DNA of 64,000 bases, taken from positions 8,618,001 through 8,682,000 of the forward strand of contig NZ_CP030073.1 in the NCBI RefSeq assembly GCF_003261055.1. Direction: 5' to 3'. The notes under the pieces were generated by a model that worked only from the letters and a program-made list of their open reading frames with translations, was not told the DNA's origin and did no database searches. Both the position numbers and the translations under genes were made by a program. This DNA is from Streptomyces cadmiisoli. Its GTDB lineage: Bacteria > Actinomycetota > Actinomycetes > Streptomycetales > Streptomycetaceae. Shown here in pieces: positions 44,456 through 53,081 of the stretch; positions within the stretch are counted from its first letter, which is position 1, and each line of letters begins with the position of its first letter.

Positions 44456-46207
44456 TTGGAGTTACCCAATCCTGTTCGGACTTCCATAGCGAACGGACCC
44501 CAGGGCGGAAATCTCGACTGGCACAGCATCAACTGGGCCGAAGCCGAGGAGAACGTACGGCGTCTGAGACAGAGGATCTTCAAAGCGACACAGGAAGGGG
44601 ACCTCAAGAAGGTCCGCAATCTGCAAAAGCTCATGCTGAGAAGCCGCAGCAACACGCTCGTGAGCGTGAAGCGGGTGACACAGCAGAGCAGAGGCCGCAA
44701 GACGGCAGGGATCGACAGGGAACGCGCTCTCACTCCCAAGGCGAGAGCACGGATGGCAGTTGAAATTGACGGCCAAACACAACCCTGGCGGGCCAAGCCC
44801 GTCAAGCGGGTCTACATCCCAAAGAGCAACGGAAAGCAACGACCACTCGGAATCCCCGTCATGCGTGACAGGGCCATCCAAGCACGTGTGAAGAACGCGT
44901 TGGAGCCTGAGTGGGAAGCTCGGTTTGAATCACGCTCTTACGGATTCCGGCCGGGCCGCGGCTGCCACGACGCCATCCAGGCGATCTTCAGCACCGCGAA
45001 GGGCAAGGCGGCCAAGCGCCAGTGGGTACTGGACGCCGACCTGGCTGCCGCGTTCGACCGCATCGACCATTACCACCTGCTCGAAGCCGTTGGGCAATTC
45101 CCAGCCAGGGAATTAGTCCGGCAGTGGCTGAAGGCTGGTGTGGTCGATGACGGACGCTTCACCCGGACCGAGGAGGGAACCCCTCAAGGCGGCGTGATCA
45201 GCCCTTTGTTGCTCAACATCGCTCTGCACGGGATGGAGGAGGCCGCAGGAGTCCGCTTCGCCACCCGCAAAGGAAAGGTCATGTGGGCTGCGAAAGGAAC
45301 TCCGATCCTGGTGCGATACGCCGATGACTTCGCCGTGTTCTGCACGAGCAAGGAGGAGGCGGAGACCGTCAGGTCACGCCTGGCGGAATGGCTGCAACCC
45401 CGAGGACTTCGCTTCAATGAAGAGAAGACGCGAATCCTCCACCTGTCGGACGGGTTCGATTTCCTCGGGTTCAACATCCGCCGCCATGGCGACAGCCTGA
45501 TCATCACGCCCAGCAGGGACGCGGTCAAGAGAGTCCGGAAGCGACTGAGATCCGAGATGCAAGCCCTCTTAGGGCAGAGCATCACAGTCGTACTACGCCG
45601 TCTGTCCCCTATCGTCAGGGGCTGGTCCGCGTATTACCGGACAGTGGTGTCCAGCCGGACGTTCTCGGCGCTGGACAGCTATGTGTGGACGCTCACCTAC
45701 AAGTGGGCCAAGCGCACCCACCCGAAGAAGTCGAAGCGTTGGATTGTGAACAAGTACTTCGGCAGGCTCAACCGATCCAAGATGAACAACTGGGTATTCG
45801 GTGACCGTGCCACGGGCGCACACCTTCCCAAGTTCGCCTGGACCAACATCAGGCGGCATCAGTTGGTCAGGGGTAAGTCGTCACCTGACGATCCCGCACT
45901 CCTCGACTACTGGAGCCAACGCCGTCAGACGCGCACACCACCACCGATGGACAAGATCAGCCTTACTCTGGCAGCCCGCCAGAAGGGCGTCTGCCCACTG
46001 TGCGGTCAAGCGCTCATCGCCGGCGCGGAATATGAGCCTGACAGCCCACGCGAGTGGATTGACTGGTTCGACGCGGTGAAGAAGCGGTTGCATAAACACC
46101 ACTTCACCTACCGGCGGCATGGCGGCTCTGATGAGAGCAAGAATCTTCGGCTCGTCCACTCGGAATGCCATCGCCAGCATCACGCAGGCGACAGCGACCG
46201 GAAATGA
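44456..46207 (+). CDS. group II intron-encoded reverse transcriptase/maturase with HNH endonuclease
   Basis: A 583-residue LtrA-type intron protein. TTG at 44456, nine bases after AGGAGG, decides the start. Domains: N-terminal RT region (20-90), reverse transcriptase with RPLGIPVMRDRAIQ (129-142), GTPQGGVISPLL (241-252) and the catalytic YADD (288-291), the maturase/X domain with LSPIVRGWSAYYR (383-395), and a C-terminal HNH endonuclease with CPLC (513-516) and KHHFTYRRHGGSDE...HSECH (547-572). It assists splicing and makes the intron mobile by target-primed reverse transcription. Two TTA leucine codons (L220 and L372) are present; in Streptomyces TTA needs the bldA tRNA, so translation may be limited to differentiating cells. 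Confidence 0.95.
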   Translation: MELPNPVRTSIANGPQGGNLDWHSINWAEAEENVRRLRQRIFKATQEGDLKKVRNLQKLMLRSRSNTLVSVKRVTQQSRGRKTAGIDRERALTPKARARMAVEIDGQTQPWRAKPVKRVYIPKSNGKQRPLGIPVMRDRAIQARVKNALEPEWEARFESRSYGFRPGRGCHDAIQAIFSTAKGKAAKRQWVLDADLAAAFDRIDHYHLLEAVGQFPARELVRQWLKAGVVDDGRFTRTEEGTPQGGVISPLLLNIALHGMEEAAGVRFATRKGKVMWAAKGTPILVRYADDFAVFCTSKEEAETVRSRLAEWLQPRGLRFNEEKTRILHLSDGFDFLGFNIRRHGDSLIITPSRDAVKRVRKRLRSEMQALLGQSITVVLRRLSPIVRGWSAYYRTVVSSRTFSALDSYVWTLTYKWAKRTHPKKSKRWIVNKYFGRLNRSKMNNWVFGDRATGAHLPKFAWTNIRRHQLVRGKSSPDDPALLDYWSQRRQTRTPPPMDKISLTLAARQKGVCPLCGQALIAGAEYEPDSPREWIDWFDAVKKRLHKHHFTYRRHGGSDESKNLRLVHSECHRQHHAGDSDRK

Positions 46208-46237
46208 GCAGAACCTGTGAAGCCTTCGGGCTTGCTT

Positions 46238-46313
46238 GAGCCGTGATGCTTGGAAACAGGCACGTCCGGTTCTGAGGGGGCCGGGTCACGGCGACGTGAC
46301 CCGGCTACCCGAC
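46238..46313 (+). ncRNA. group II intron domains V and VI
   Basis: Domain V is 46238-46272. The strand GAGCCG pairs with CGGTTC, the catalytic AGC triad is at 46239-46241, and a GAAA tetraloop caps the hairpin (GGAAAC). Domain VI follows with a perfect 11-bp hairpin (GCCGGGTCACG, GCGA loop, CGTGACCCGGC, 46280-46305). A GGG/CCC base then leaves TA unpaired at 46306-46307. A46307, seven bases from the 3' end, is the likely branch-point adenosine. Confidence 0.82.
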
Positions 46314-46485
46314 CAGTGGCGGGGCATCGCCACGCGCTACGAGAAGACCGCGACCATTTACCTGGCCGGACTCCATATTGCTGGGATCTTCCTCTGGTCT
46401 GCCTGCTGACGCAGAGAACCTGTCTGGTATCAGCTGACGGAGATCGGTACGCCCATTGTCAGCGGCTGCTGGCAGCATCACCTCC

Positions 46486-47532
46486 ATGAACGCCATATTC
46501 ACCACCCCGCCACGGCCATTCGACGTCACCGCGCTCTTCCCTCGACTGGCCCCGCTGGCGCGCACGGCGACCCGGCTGCACCCGCGGCCTGGGTCGCCGA
46601 CCGTGCACGACAGCTCCGTCGGCGGGCCGCTCCTGTGGCCCGCCGACGAGCCGTGGCCGTACTGCGAAGAACCGCACGATCGGCGTGCGGCGCTCAGGAT
46701 CAACTCGCCGGACGACATCCGGCTCCAGCGCCACGTCCTCGCCGCAGCGGCCGAGCGCCGTCACCTCGACCCCGAGGCACCCCAGCGGACCCGCGAGGAA
46801 CAGGAGACCTGGGATCTGATCGCGGCGGGCCGCCCATGGTTCGACGGCCCAATCCCTCTCGTCCCCGTAGCCCAGTTGTACTCCCGCGACATTCACTTCC
46901 CCTGCCCGTCCGACGCGGACCTGCTACAGGTCCTGTGGTGCCCCTTCGACCACGAGATGGCGCACCCGAAGACCGCACTCTTCTGGCGGTCCTCCGCCAC
47001 CGTTACCGATGTCCTCGAGACACCGCCGGAGCCGCCGATCGTCCAGGACGGCGGGTACCTTCCGGAGCCGTGCCTGTTCTCACCGGAGCAGGTCACCGAT
47101 TACCCCAACCCCTCGGAACTGAGCGAGGAGCTTCGCGACCAGTTGGACGACATGAGCCATTGGGAGACGATAGACCCCGCGCGGTACAGCATGTACGCGG
47201 ACGACCCGGGCGAGCTCTACCTGAACAACCTCTCCACCGCCCCCGGCTGGAAGACCGGCGGCTGGACCCGCTGGAGCCCCACCGACCCCGTCGACCGCTC
47301 CTGCCCCGAGTGCGGCACCGAGGAGGTCCCGCTCCTCACCATCGCCTCATCGGAATGGGACGGCGGCAGCGCGACCTGGATCGCCGAGGAGGACCGGACG
47401 ACCCCGGCCCCGCATCATCTGGGCGCGAAGGACGGCAACTTCACCTTGATCGACATCACTGGTGGTAACAACCTGCAGCTCCACGTCTGCCCGTCTTCTC
47501 CGTACCACCCCCACTTCGAACTGCTGCAGTGA
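46486..47532 (+). CDS. DUF1963-like hypothetical protein
   Basis: A 348-residue cytosolic protein, ATG at 46486. The order GGPLLWPADEPWPYCEEPH, GPIPLVPVAQLY, DADLLQVLWCPFDHE, YLPEPCLFSPEQVTDYPNP, KTGGWTRWSPTDP, CPECGTEEVPLLTIASSEWD follows the DUF1963 pattern (a YwqG-like beta-sandwich duplication). The CPEC pair may bind metal. Function unknown. It begins 77 bases after the end of the IS5 fragment. Confidence 0.65.
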   Translation: MNAIFTTPPRPFDVTALFPRLAPLARTATRLHPRPGSPTVHDSSVGGPLLWPADEPWPYCEEPHDRRAALRINSPDDIRLQRHVLAAAAERRHLDPEAPQRTREEQETWDLIAAGRPWFDGPIPLVPVAQLYSRDIHFPCPSDADLLQVLWCPFDHEMAHPKTALFWRSSATVTDVLETPPEPPIVQDGGYLPEPCLFSPEQVTDYPNPSELSEELRDQLDDMSHWETIDPARYSMYADDPGELYLNNLSTAPGWKTGGWTRWSPTDPVDRSCPECGTEEVPLLTIASSEWDGGSATWIAEEDRTTPAPHHLGAKDGNFTLIDITGGNNLQLHVCPSSPYHPHFELLQ

Positions 47533-47850
47533 GCTCGTGCGGAAGTCCTCCGCGCCGACGCCCACGCCACAATCGACACCGCGATCGACTCTCCGGTCAG
47601 CTGCCTTGGCCAACTACTCGAGATCCAAACGACGGGCCCTGGTCGAGCGGGTTGGGCTCGATCTCTATGCGGTCGAAGCCCAGCCCCTGGCCCCGCTTGC
47701 TGGTGGGGTGGTTGATCAGGCCGGATCAAGGGCGTACGGTTCGTCTGCTCCGCCGATGCGCTCAAGACGCTCCAGCAGTACCGCAAGGGCGAGTCCGACC
47801 TATCGAGCGGGACGGCAGCTTCTACCTGATCGCCGGAGCGCTCCCGCCGC
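47533..47850. other. intergenic stretch, possible decayed TnpB 5' part
   Basis: 318 bases without a supported gene. It lies where the missing N-terminal part of the TnpB gene should be, but none of the frames matches TnpB convincingly. Confidence 0.3.
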
Positions 47851-48273
47851 GAGCCGGGGCACGTCAAGAACACCAACGACGTCATCGCCAAGACGATCGT
47901 GACCGAGGCTGAACGCACCTCGGCCGGTATCGCCCTCGAAGAACTCAAGGGAATCCGGCAGAGGGTACGGCTCCGCAAGCCCCAACGGGTCGCACTCCGT
48001 TCCTGGTCCTTCGCCCAGCTCGGAGAGTTCATCGTCTACAAGGCCAAGTGGGCCGGTGTGCCCCTGGCCTTCGTTGATCCCGCATACACGTCGCAGACAT
48101 GCGCCGAGTGCGGCCAGGTCGACAAGCGCAACCGTGTCGACCAGGGGCTTGTCATCTGCCGGGGGTGCGGGGTCGTTGCCCACGCCGACCGAAATGCTTC
48201 CCACGAAATCGCCCAGCGCGGCGAGAGCGTGTGGAATGCGGGGCGTGAGTCACGCGTCCCTGCCACCCCATAG
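47851..48273 (+). mobile_element. IS200/IS605 TnpB C-terminal remnant
   Basis: The frame reads HVKNTNDVIAKTIVTEAERT, IALEELKGIRQRVR, SWSFAQLGEFIVYKA, then the zinc ribbon VDPAYTSQTCAECGQ and CRGCG, and the last RuvC block AHADRNASHEIAQRG. These are the final 140 residues of TnpB. The first 250 or so residues, including the first RuvC Asp, are missing. No TnpA gene is near. The right end of the element may lie around 48300-48360, where complementary GC-rich pieces occur, but I cannot define it. Confidence 0.8.
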
Positions 48274-48890
48274 GGGTGTCTGGACGGAGGAGACAACCCA
48301 GCAGCCAGTTGGGCCCTACCTCCAAGCCCGGTCCTATAGGGCCGGGTCAAGCTGACCAAGAACATCCCAGACGCCGACACAGGTCACGAGATCAGGCGAT
48401 GAGCTGCGAAAACTCCGGGCTGTAAAGGCATGACTACGCCCCCCGCGGTCTGTGAGAGCCGTCAGGTCGTCGAAGGAGTTCAGTCGTGCGGGCGGAGAGC
48501 GCGGCTGATGACCCCGTCCTGCGGCACCACAGCGAAGATCACGCCCTTCCGAACCGATCATGCTCGAAGGGAGACCTCCGGCCAGTACTTCCGCACCAGC
48601 ACACCTGACGTGCTCTCTCTGCTGGGAGTGTGGCGGCCGCCTTCCTGCCGGGGTGCTGTACGAGGGCGGTCAGGAGGTCTCTGTTGCTGTACAGGGCTCC
48701 GTATGCCGGTCCACTGCCTTGGTCCGGGGCGTCTGGCAAGGGCGCTATGATGCCGGTCATGGAATGTTTTGCCGCGTGGCGTACTCGTCGCTGAGGGTCC
48801 CGCTCACTGCCGCTTCGAAGGCCTGAGCGGGCCGACCGATGCCCTTTTCTTCCCTGGGTGTCAAGCCCTCAGCCTGAAAGACGCACTTCC
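48274..48890. other. gene-poor stretch
   Basis: About 600 bases after the TnpB remnant. Short frames on both strands lack motifs or ribosome sites. A GGCCCGGTCCTATAGGGCCGGG stretch near 48330-48353 can fold into a hairpin and may belong to the decayed IS605 end. Confidence 0.3.
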
Positions 48891-49373
48891 ATGCCCATTC
48901 GCGCGTTCGTCCCAGACGACCTGGCGCCACTCATCGAACTGACCATCGACACGTTCCGACCCTTCTACGAGGATTCCTTCCGACCTCTGGTGGGGGAGGT
49001 CGTCTTTGCCGGCCTGCACGACGACTGGCGCGGCGACTATCGCAAGCAGATCGCCGAACTCTATGCACCCGAGCGGCACGCGTACGTCGCGGTTGCCGAA
49101 ACCGAAGACGGCATTGCCGGCTATGTGGCGTGGAGCGTCGACCCTGCCCGCAGAACCGGCAGCGTCACGCACCTCGCCGTCGCGGCCCGGCACCGCCAGC
49201 ACCGACTGGGCACGACACTGTGCGAGCACGCCTTCGCGCAGATGAGGACGCTCGGAGCCGAGTCGGTCGAGATCGGCACCGGAGGGGATTCCTTCCACGC
49301 ACCCGCCAGAGCCTTGTACGAGAGTCTCGGCTGTACACCGTTCCCGGTGACCTACTACTACCGGGAGCTCTGA
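48891..49373 (+). CDS. GNAT N-acetyltransferase
   Basis: A 160-residue acetyltransferase. The core reads AGYVAWSVDP, VTHLAVAARHRQHRLGTTLC (pyrophosphate loop with R-x-x-x-L-G), VEIGTGGDSFHAPARALYES and LGCTPFP. ATG at 48891 gives MPIRAFVPDDLAPL, the usual GNAT beginning; a GTG 11 codons upstream is possible. Substrate unknown. Confidence 0.85.
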   Translation: MPIRAFVPDDLAPLIELTIDTFRPFYEDSFRPLVGEVVFAGLHDDWRGDYRKQIAELYAPERHAYVAVAETEDGIAGYVAWSVDPARRTGSVTHLAVAARHRQHRLGTTLCEHAFAQMRTLGAESVEIGTGGDSFHAPARALYESLGCTPFPVTYYYREL

Positions 49374-49632
49374 CCCAACACCGGGAGCCCTGAACGGAAA
49401 CCGCTCCGGGGCAGGCGTGTGCAGGTGCCTGCCCCGGAGCGGGCCGGGATTCCCACTCGACACCAGCTGCGGAAAGTCCTGCTGCTGGCACGAACACTCA
49501 AGGCGGTTCCCAGGGGGAACGGGGCCGCTACGTCGTCGCTTCAGAGCCGCCCAGCAGAGCAGCGGCACGCGGCGCGTCAAGCTGTCATCGACACGAACTC
49601 CAATCTCCCAATCCAATGAGAGACAGGCTGTC

Positions 49633-50757
49633 TTGGCCCAGGAAAAGGATCAGCAGAGGAAGCTCCTGCGTATTCAGTCCCGAGTCCGAGGGATGATGCT
49701 CGGACTGGCACTCGGTGATTCGTTTGGAACGGCTCGGGGCAAGCTGCCGGCCAGCGGCCTGCTGCGGGCGGGTGTCAGCACGCAGCTGGCTTGTTTCACC
49801 ACTGAGGGGATGATCCGCGCGAGCGTGCGCGGAAATCACAAGGGGATATGCCATCCGCCGTCAGTGGTCATGCACGCCTACTGCCGCTGGGCGGCCCTGC
49901 AGGGCATCGAGGTGGAACGGATGCGGCGTCGCTGGGCTCGGCACGGCGATGCCGCGTGGCCCGACGGCTGGCTCGCAGGTGTCCCGGCGTTGGCAGTGCG
50001 GCGCGGTAGTGCACCAGCGACGGTGGCGGCCCTGTCCGGGATCGAGCAAGGCGGTCTCGGAGAACCGACTACCAGCCGTGGCTGCCACGCGTTGACCCGT
50101 GCTCTTCCGCTTGCGGTTGCCGGACCGCCCGGGATTGCGCAGGCCCGTGAGATCGCCGCTCTCACGCATGGCGACGCGGAAGCCCAGGCCGCCGCTGTTC
50201 ATGCGACCGTGCTGGTCCACCATTGCCTGACGCATAACTCCTCGGAAGGTCGGCAAGGGTCTAGCGTCGGCCAGTCGGCCCGAGAGGCACTGGATGCAGG
50301 CATCACTGCGTTGCGTTCGCGCGAGCGGTCGCTCGGTGAGCGCCTCACGGAACACGAACATGACCGTCTTTCAGCAGCATTCCGGCGTGCCGTTGACGAA
50401 CCCGCGCGCGCAGGAGGGCTCGTACAGCTCGCGCCGGACGCCACCGCGCCCTCTGCGCTTCTCGGCGGCCTCTACGTGGCTGTCTCCTTCCCCGACCCAG
50501 CTGACGTCGGCGCCGCTTTGGAGTTCGCGGCCGCTGCACCGGACGGTGAATCCGTCGCCTGTGTCGCCGGCGCGCTGCTGGGTGCCGTGCACGGTGCCGG
50601 GTCACTACCGGTCGACTTGGTGAGCCGTCACGAACTGGCCTGGGTACTCGACACCTTGGCTCGCGATCTGCTGATTGAGTTCGACGACTCACCGAGCGGC
50701 AGCGAATACGTCCAGGGCTGGGACTCACAGTGGTGGGACCGCTATCCCGGCTGGTGA
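49633..50757 (+). CDS. ADP-ribosylglycohydrolase-family homologue with altered metal site
   Basis: A 374-residue protein with TTG start at 49633 (next to a GAGAGACAGG stretch); no better start is available before the conserved VRGMMLGLALGDSFG. The fold signature of the ADP-ribosylglycohydrolase/DraG family is present: GLALGDSFG (24-32), SRGCHALTRALPLAV and ALTHGDAEAQ. The hallmark TDDT metal-binding motif is replaced by TTEG in ACFTTEGMIRA (about 53-63). This subgroup is common in Streptomyces. The change suggests a different metal arrangement or loss of hydrolase activity. No ADP-ribosyltransferase gene is adjacent. Confidence 0.75.
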   Translation: MAQEKDQQRKLLRIQSRVRGMMLGLALGDSFGTARGKLPASGLLRAGVSTQLACFTTEGMIRASVRGNHKGICHPPSVVMHAYCRWAALQGIEVERMRRRWARHGDAAWPDGWLAGVPALAVRRGSAPATVAALSGIEQGGLGEPTTSRGCHALTRALPLAVAGPPGIAQAREIAALTHGDAEAQAAAVHATVLVHHCLTHNSSEGRQGSSVGQSAREALDAGITALRSRERSLGERLTEHEHDRLSAAFRRAVDEPARAGGLVQLAPDATAPSALLGGLYVAVSFPDPADVGAALEFAAAAPDGESVACVAGALLGAVHGAGSLPVDLVSRHELAWVLDTLARDLLIEFDDSPSGSEYVQGWDSQWWDRYPGW

Positions 50758-51469
50758 CTCTCGCTGTCGCAAGGGCTTTTGGCCGGAGGTCTGGGTGCTT
50801 CTGCGAAGACGCGTACATCGGTTGGGAGCAGGTCGCATGCTTCTACCGGTGGTTTTGCAGGTGACGACGTACGACGCTCCAGAGCGCAGTCGGCCTCGGT
50901 CGTGTGGATCAAGGGGGAGTCGGGCCACCCTGATGTGACTTGTACGTGCAGTATCAGGGCGGCCTCGACAGGGTGCGCTGGGATGTGCGGCTTGCGGAGG
51001 CGGGAGCGCGAGCTGTTCGAGAAGCAGGAGAAGTTGGTTCTTTAGCAAACTCGCCCAGTACTCCAGATAGGAACTGCTTCCGGGTGGTTGCCGGGGTGAG
51101 ACGGTGCTACCTGGGCCGAGACCGGCCTGAACCGGGCCCAGCAACGGGTGGACGCCGAGACTGAAGCCCTCCGCTGCGTCGTCTACGCCCGTACCGGGGG
51201 CAACAGCGGTAAGCGGCGCTCGGCCAAGTATGCCCGCATCCTGCTGAGCGGTGCCCTCAGGCGATGAGGTGCCGTTATCGGCGCTGGGCTGGAACCCCCG
51301 GGCGTCCCGCGCCTGCGTCAAGTGCGGACGTTCCGCGCCGTCAGGGCAACGGGCCCTGTGTTGCCTCACCCCTGTACTGTCGGCCGATCGCTACGCACAG
51401 TCAGACTTCACCAGGACGGGCAGCGGGCGGAGTCAGTGAGGGCAGTCGGCTCTTGTCGACCGGCCCGAC
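50758..51469. other. gene-poor stretch
   Basis: About 700 bases. One forward frame near 51111-51269 reads WAETGLNRAQQRVDAETEAL and RRSAKYARILLSGALRR then stop. It looks protein-like but has no start and no family that I recognise, so it is probably a gene end left by deletion. Nothing else supported. Confidence 0.3.
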
Positions 51470-51835
51470 TCAGGTCCAGTCGGTGCAGGACCAGTTCTGG
51501 ATGTGCCAGCAGCCCCGGATGCGCCAGATGTCCTCGGCCAGGTTCAGCGAATGGCCCTGGCCCCAGTCGGCCTGCAGTGAACCTATGGTGCCGTTGTAAA
51601 GCTGGTAGTCCACACGGACAGTCCCTGAGTACTGGCTGTTGTTCCAGACCCAGACCCAACTCTGGGCACCGTTGCCCGGGTTGTTGTCGAACTGGGCCTG
51701 ACCACCCGGGAAGTTGAGAGTGGTGGCGGAGACTCCGGCCTCAGCGGCGGAAGCCGGTGCAGCCGTCATGCCGACGCCGGCCGTGGTCAGCGCTGCTGCG
51801 GCTGCGGCAGCGCGCACGAACTTTTTGAAGATCAT
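51470..51835 (-). CDS. small secreted protein
   Basis: A 121-residue protein. The ATG at 51835, with AGGA about eight bases upstream, begins a Sec signal peptide (MIFKKFVRAAAAAAALTTAG, cleavage near ASA-AE at about residue 33). The mature part is about 88 residues, Trp/Asn/Gly-rich and beta-like (SWVWVWNNSQYSGTVRVDYQ), with two Cys near the end (RGCWHIQNWSCTDWT) likely forming a disulphide. Probably an extracellular or cell-surface protein; function unknown. Confidence 0.65.
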   Translation of the reverse strand: MIFKKFVRAAAAAAALTTAGVGMTAAPASAAEAGVSATTLNFPGGQAQFDNNPGNGAQSWVWVWNNSQYSGTVRVDYQLYNGTIGSLQADWGQGHSLNLAEDIWRIRGCWHIQNWSCTDWT

Positions 51836-52049
51836 TTCTTGTTCCTGCTTGTCGTGGCAGCGCGGAGTTGGCACCGCCAGATGGTGAAGATTGCACGCCG
51901 AAGGCGCTACGGCCGGCGCGCCGTCGTACACTAAAGCAAATCGGACACAGTGTCCAACGCCGTGTCTGAATGCGCGATGTGCTGATGGTGCAGGGCATGT
52001 GGGTGCCCGAGGAGTCCGCCGTCGCACTCGGGGCTCGGCCTGGTGGCGG

Positions 52050-52233
52050 CCCGGAACTTGTATTTCTGCGCCTCGGCCGCCGGTGTGCCGACCTTGTTCA
52101 AGGCTGGTTGTCGGCGGTACGCGTTGTGGTCGTAGCCGTGGTCGGCGAGCAAGGCGTGGGGCCGCGTCGGCCTGGTCGTCGGACCAGATGGACACGGCTG
52201 GGAGCTTGTCGGGCAGGGGCAGCGGCCGAGTGA
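52050..52233 (-). mobile_element. IS5-superfamily transposase internal remnant
   Basis: The reverse strand includes HALLADHGYDHNAYRR, matching the LADRGYDHDKYRR block around the second catalytic Asp of IS5-type transposases. The surrounding sequence is decayed and out of frame. Confidence 0.45.
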
Positions 52234-52312
52234 TGCCCATTGCGTGTCCGCCGGTTTGCGACACGGCTGGCGGGATGCCCGGGACTGATGCAGGTTCGGG
52301 TAACAGGTGCGT

Positions 52313-52570
52313 TCACGTGGCGTCGGGGATCGGCGTGGTCGTGGCGGTCTCGAATTCGATGGGGTCAGGCGGTCGAGCGAGGCTTGCCTACGGCGTCGGT
52401 GGTAGGGGCGCTCGATCCAGGTCACGATCGCGATCCGGAGTTTTCGCGGGTGGCCCGGATGCGGCGGCCGAGGACGTTCTTCTGCAGCAGGCTGAAAAGG
52501 GACTCCATGGCCGCGTTGTCGCCGGCTCGGGCGGCAACAGAGTGATCGGCGGCCACGGTTCACCCGACAT
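52313..52570 (-). mobile_element. IS3-family OrfB C-terminal remnant
   Basis: The reverse strand reads GDNAAMESLFSLLQKNVLGR, then REKLRIAIVTWIERPYHRRR and RRQASLDRLTPIEFET, stop at 52313. This is the end of an IS3-type DDE transposase, with the final catalytic Glu in AAMES. Upstream catalytic parts are absent. The next 500 bases to 53081 hold no supported gene and should carry the promoter of the SDR gene. Confidence 0.7.
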
Positions 52571-53081
52571 GATCCACGGTTGCTGACTGATGCTTTACCG
52601 CGGTTGCGCCCGCGGGCGAGCAAGTCGACGTCATATGATCATCGGCTTTCAGTGGAGCCGAGGGGTGTTGGGCGCGACAGGCAACGCTGTCTAAGTGGAT
52701 CCCTTCCTCCGGTCTGTCAGCGAATCCGGCCGCCAGATCGCCCTGATGCGTCGATGGCGTGATGCATCCCACGTTGTGGACACTGTAAGTGGAGGCACGT
52801 CTCCAGTTATGTTTGCGTGCGGCAGGTCGAGATCGGCACCAGCTCGAAGGGTGTGGAGTGTCCAGGTGATCGCCAAGTGCGGATGGCTCAGGAGGATCTC
52901 CAGCCTGCCGCGCGGTAGCTGCGCAATCCGTGGCCCAGGCGAGACGCGGACCGCACGTAACGGCCCTGGCCGGTCCTGCTGGTCATCGGTTTTGGCGTCA
53001 GGTCTCGACCGTCACCTATGAGCCGACCTCATCAGTTCACTGGCGAGGCGCGGCGAACATCAGATACGAGGGAGTACCGTC

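Larger units (their letters stand above)
43789..46313 (+). mobile_element. complete group II intron
   Basis: A 2525-base intron. It begins GTGCGAC, matching the GUGYG 5' consensus, and ends ...CCCGAC, matching the AY 3' consensus. The structured region of about 660 bases (domains I-III) precedes an ORF (44456-46207) in domain IV, followed by domain V and domain VI. The position of both ends is fixed independently by the reading frame of the interrupted transposase. All parts needed for splicing and retrohoming are visible, so it may be active. I could not confidently assign EBS/IBS pairings by eye. Confidence 0.9.
43603..46409 (+). mobile_element. IS5-family transposase fragment interrupted by a group II intron
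   Basis: The forward strand from 43603 reads AYSSRAIRDHLRKRGIRAVI, PVPADQRGHRLRRGSRGGRP, AFDREIYKQRDTVERFINRL-K and stops being transposase at 43788. It resumes at 46314 as QWRGIATRYEKTATIYLAGL, HIAGIFLWSAC and a stop at 46407-46409. Joining 43788 to 46314 restores one uninterrupted frame through the conserved RLKQWRGIATRYEKTA block. The 5' half of the transposase is missing at the junction with the regulator pseudogene, so the element itself is dead even after splicing. Confidence 0.88.

Noticed and set aside
44456..46207. Reverse transcriptase as part of a retron or defence RT system
   Set aside because: It has maturase and HNH domains, and domains V/VI and exact exon boundaries surround it, so it is a group II intron protein.
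47851..48273. TnpB as a working RNA-guided nuclease with its guide RNA
   Set aside because: Two thirds of the protein, including the first RuvC residue, is missing and the element ends are not defined.
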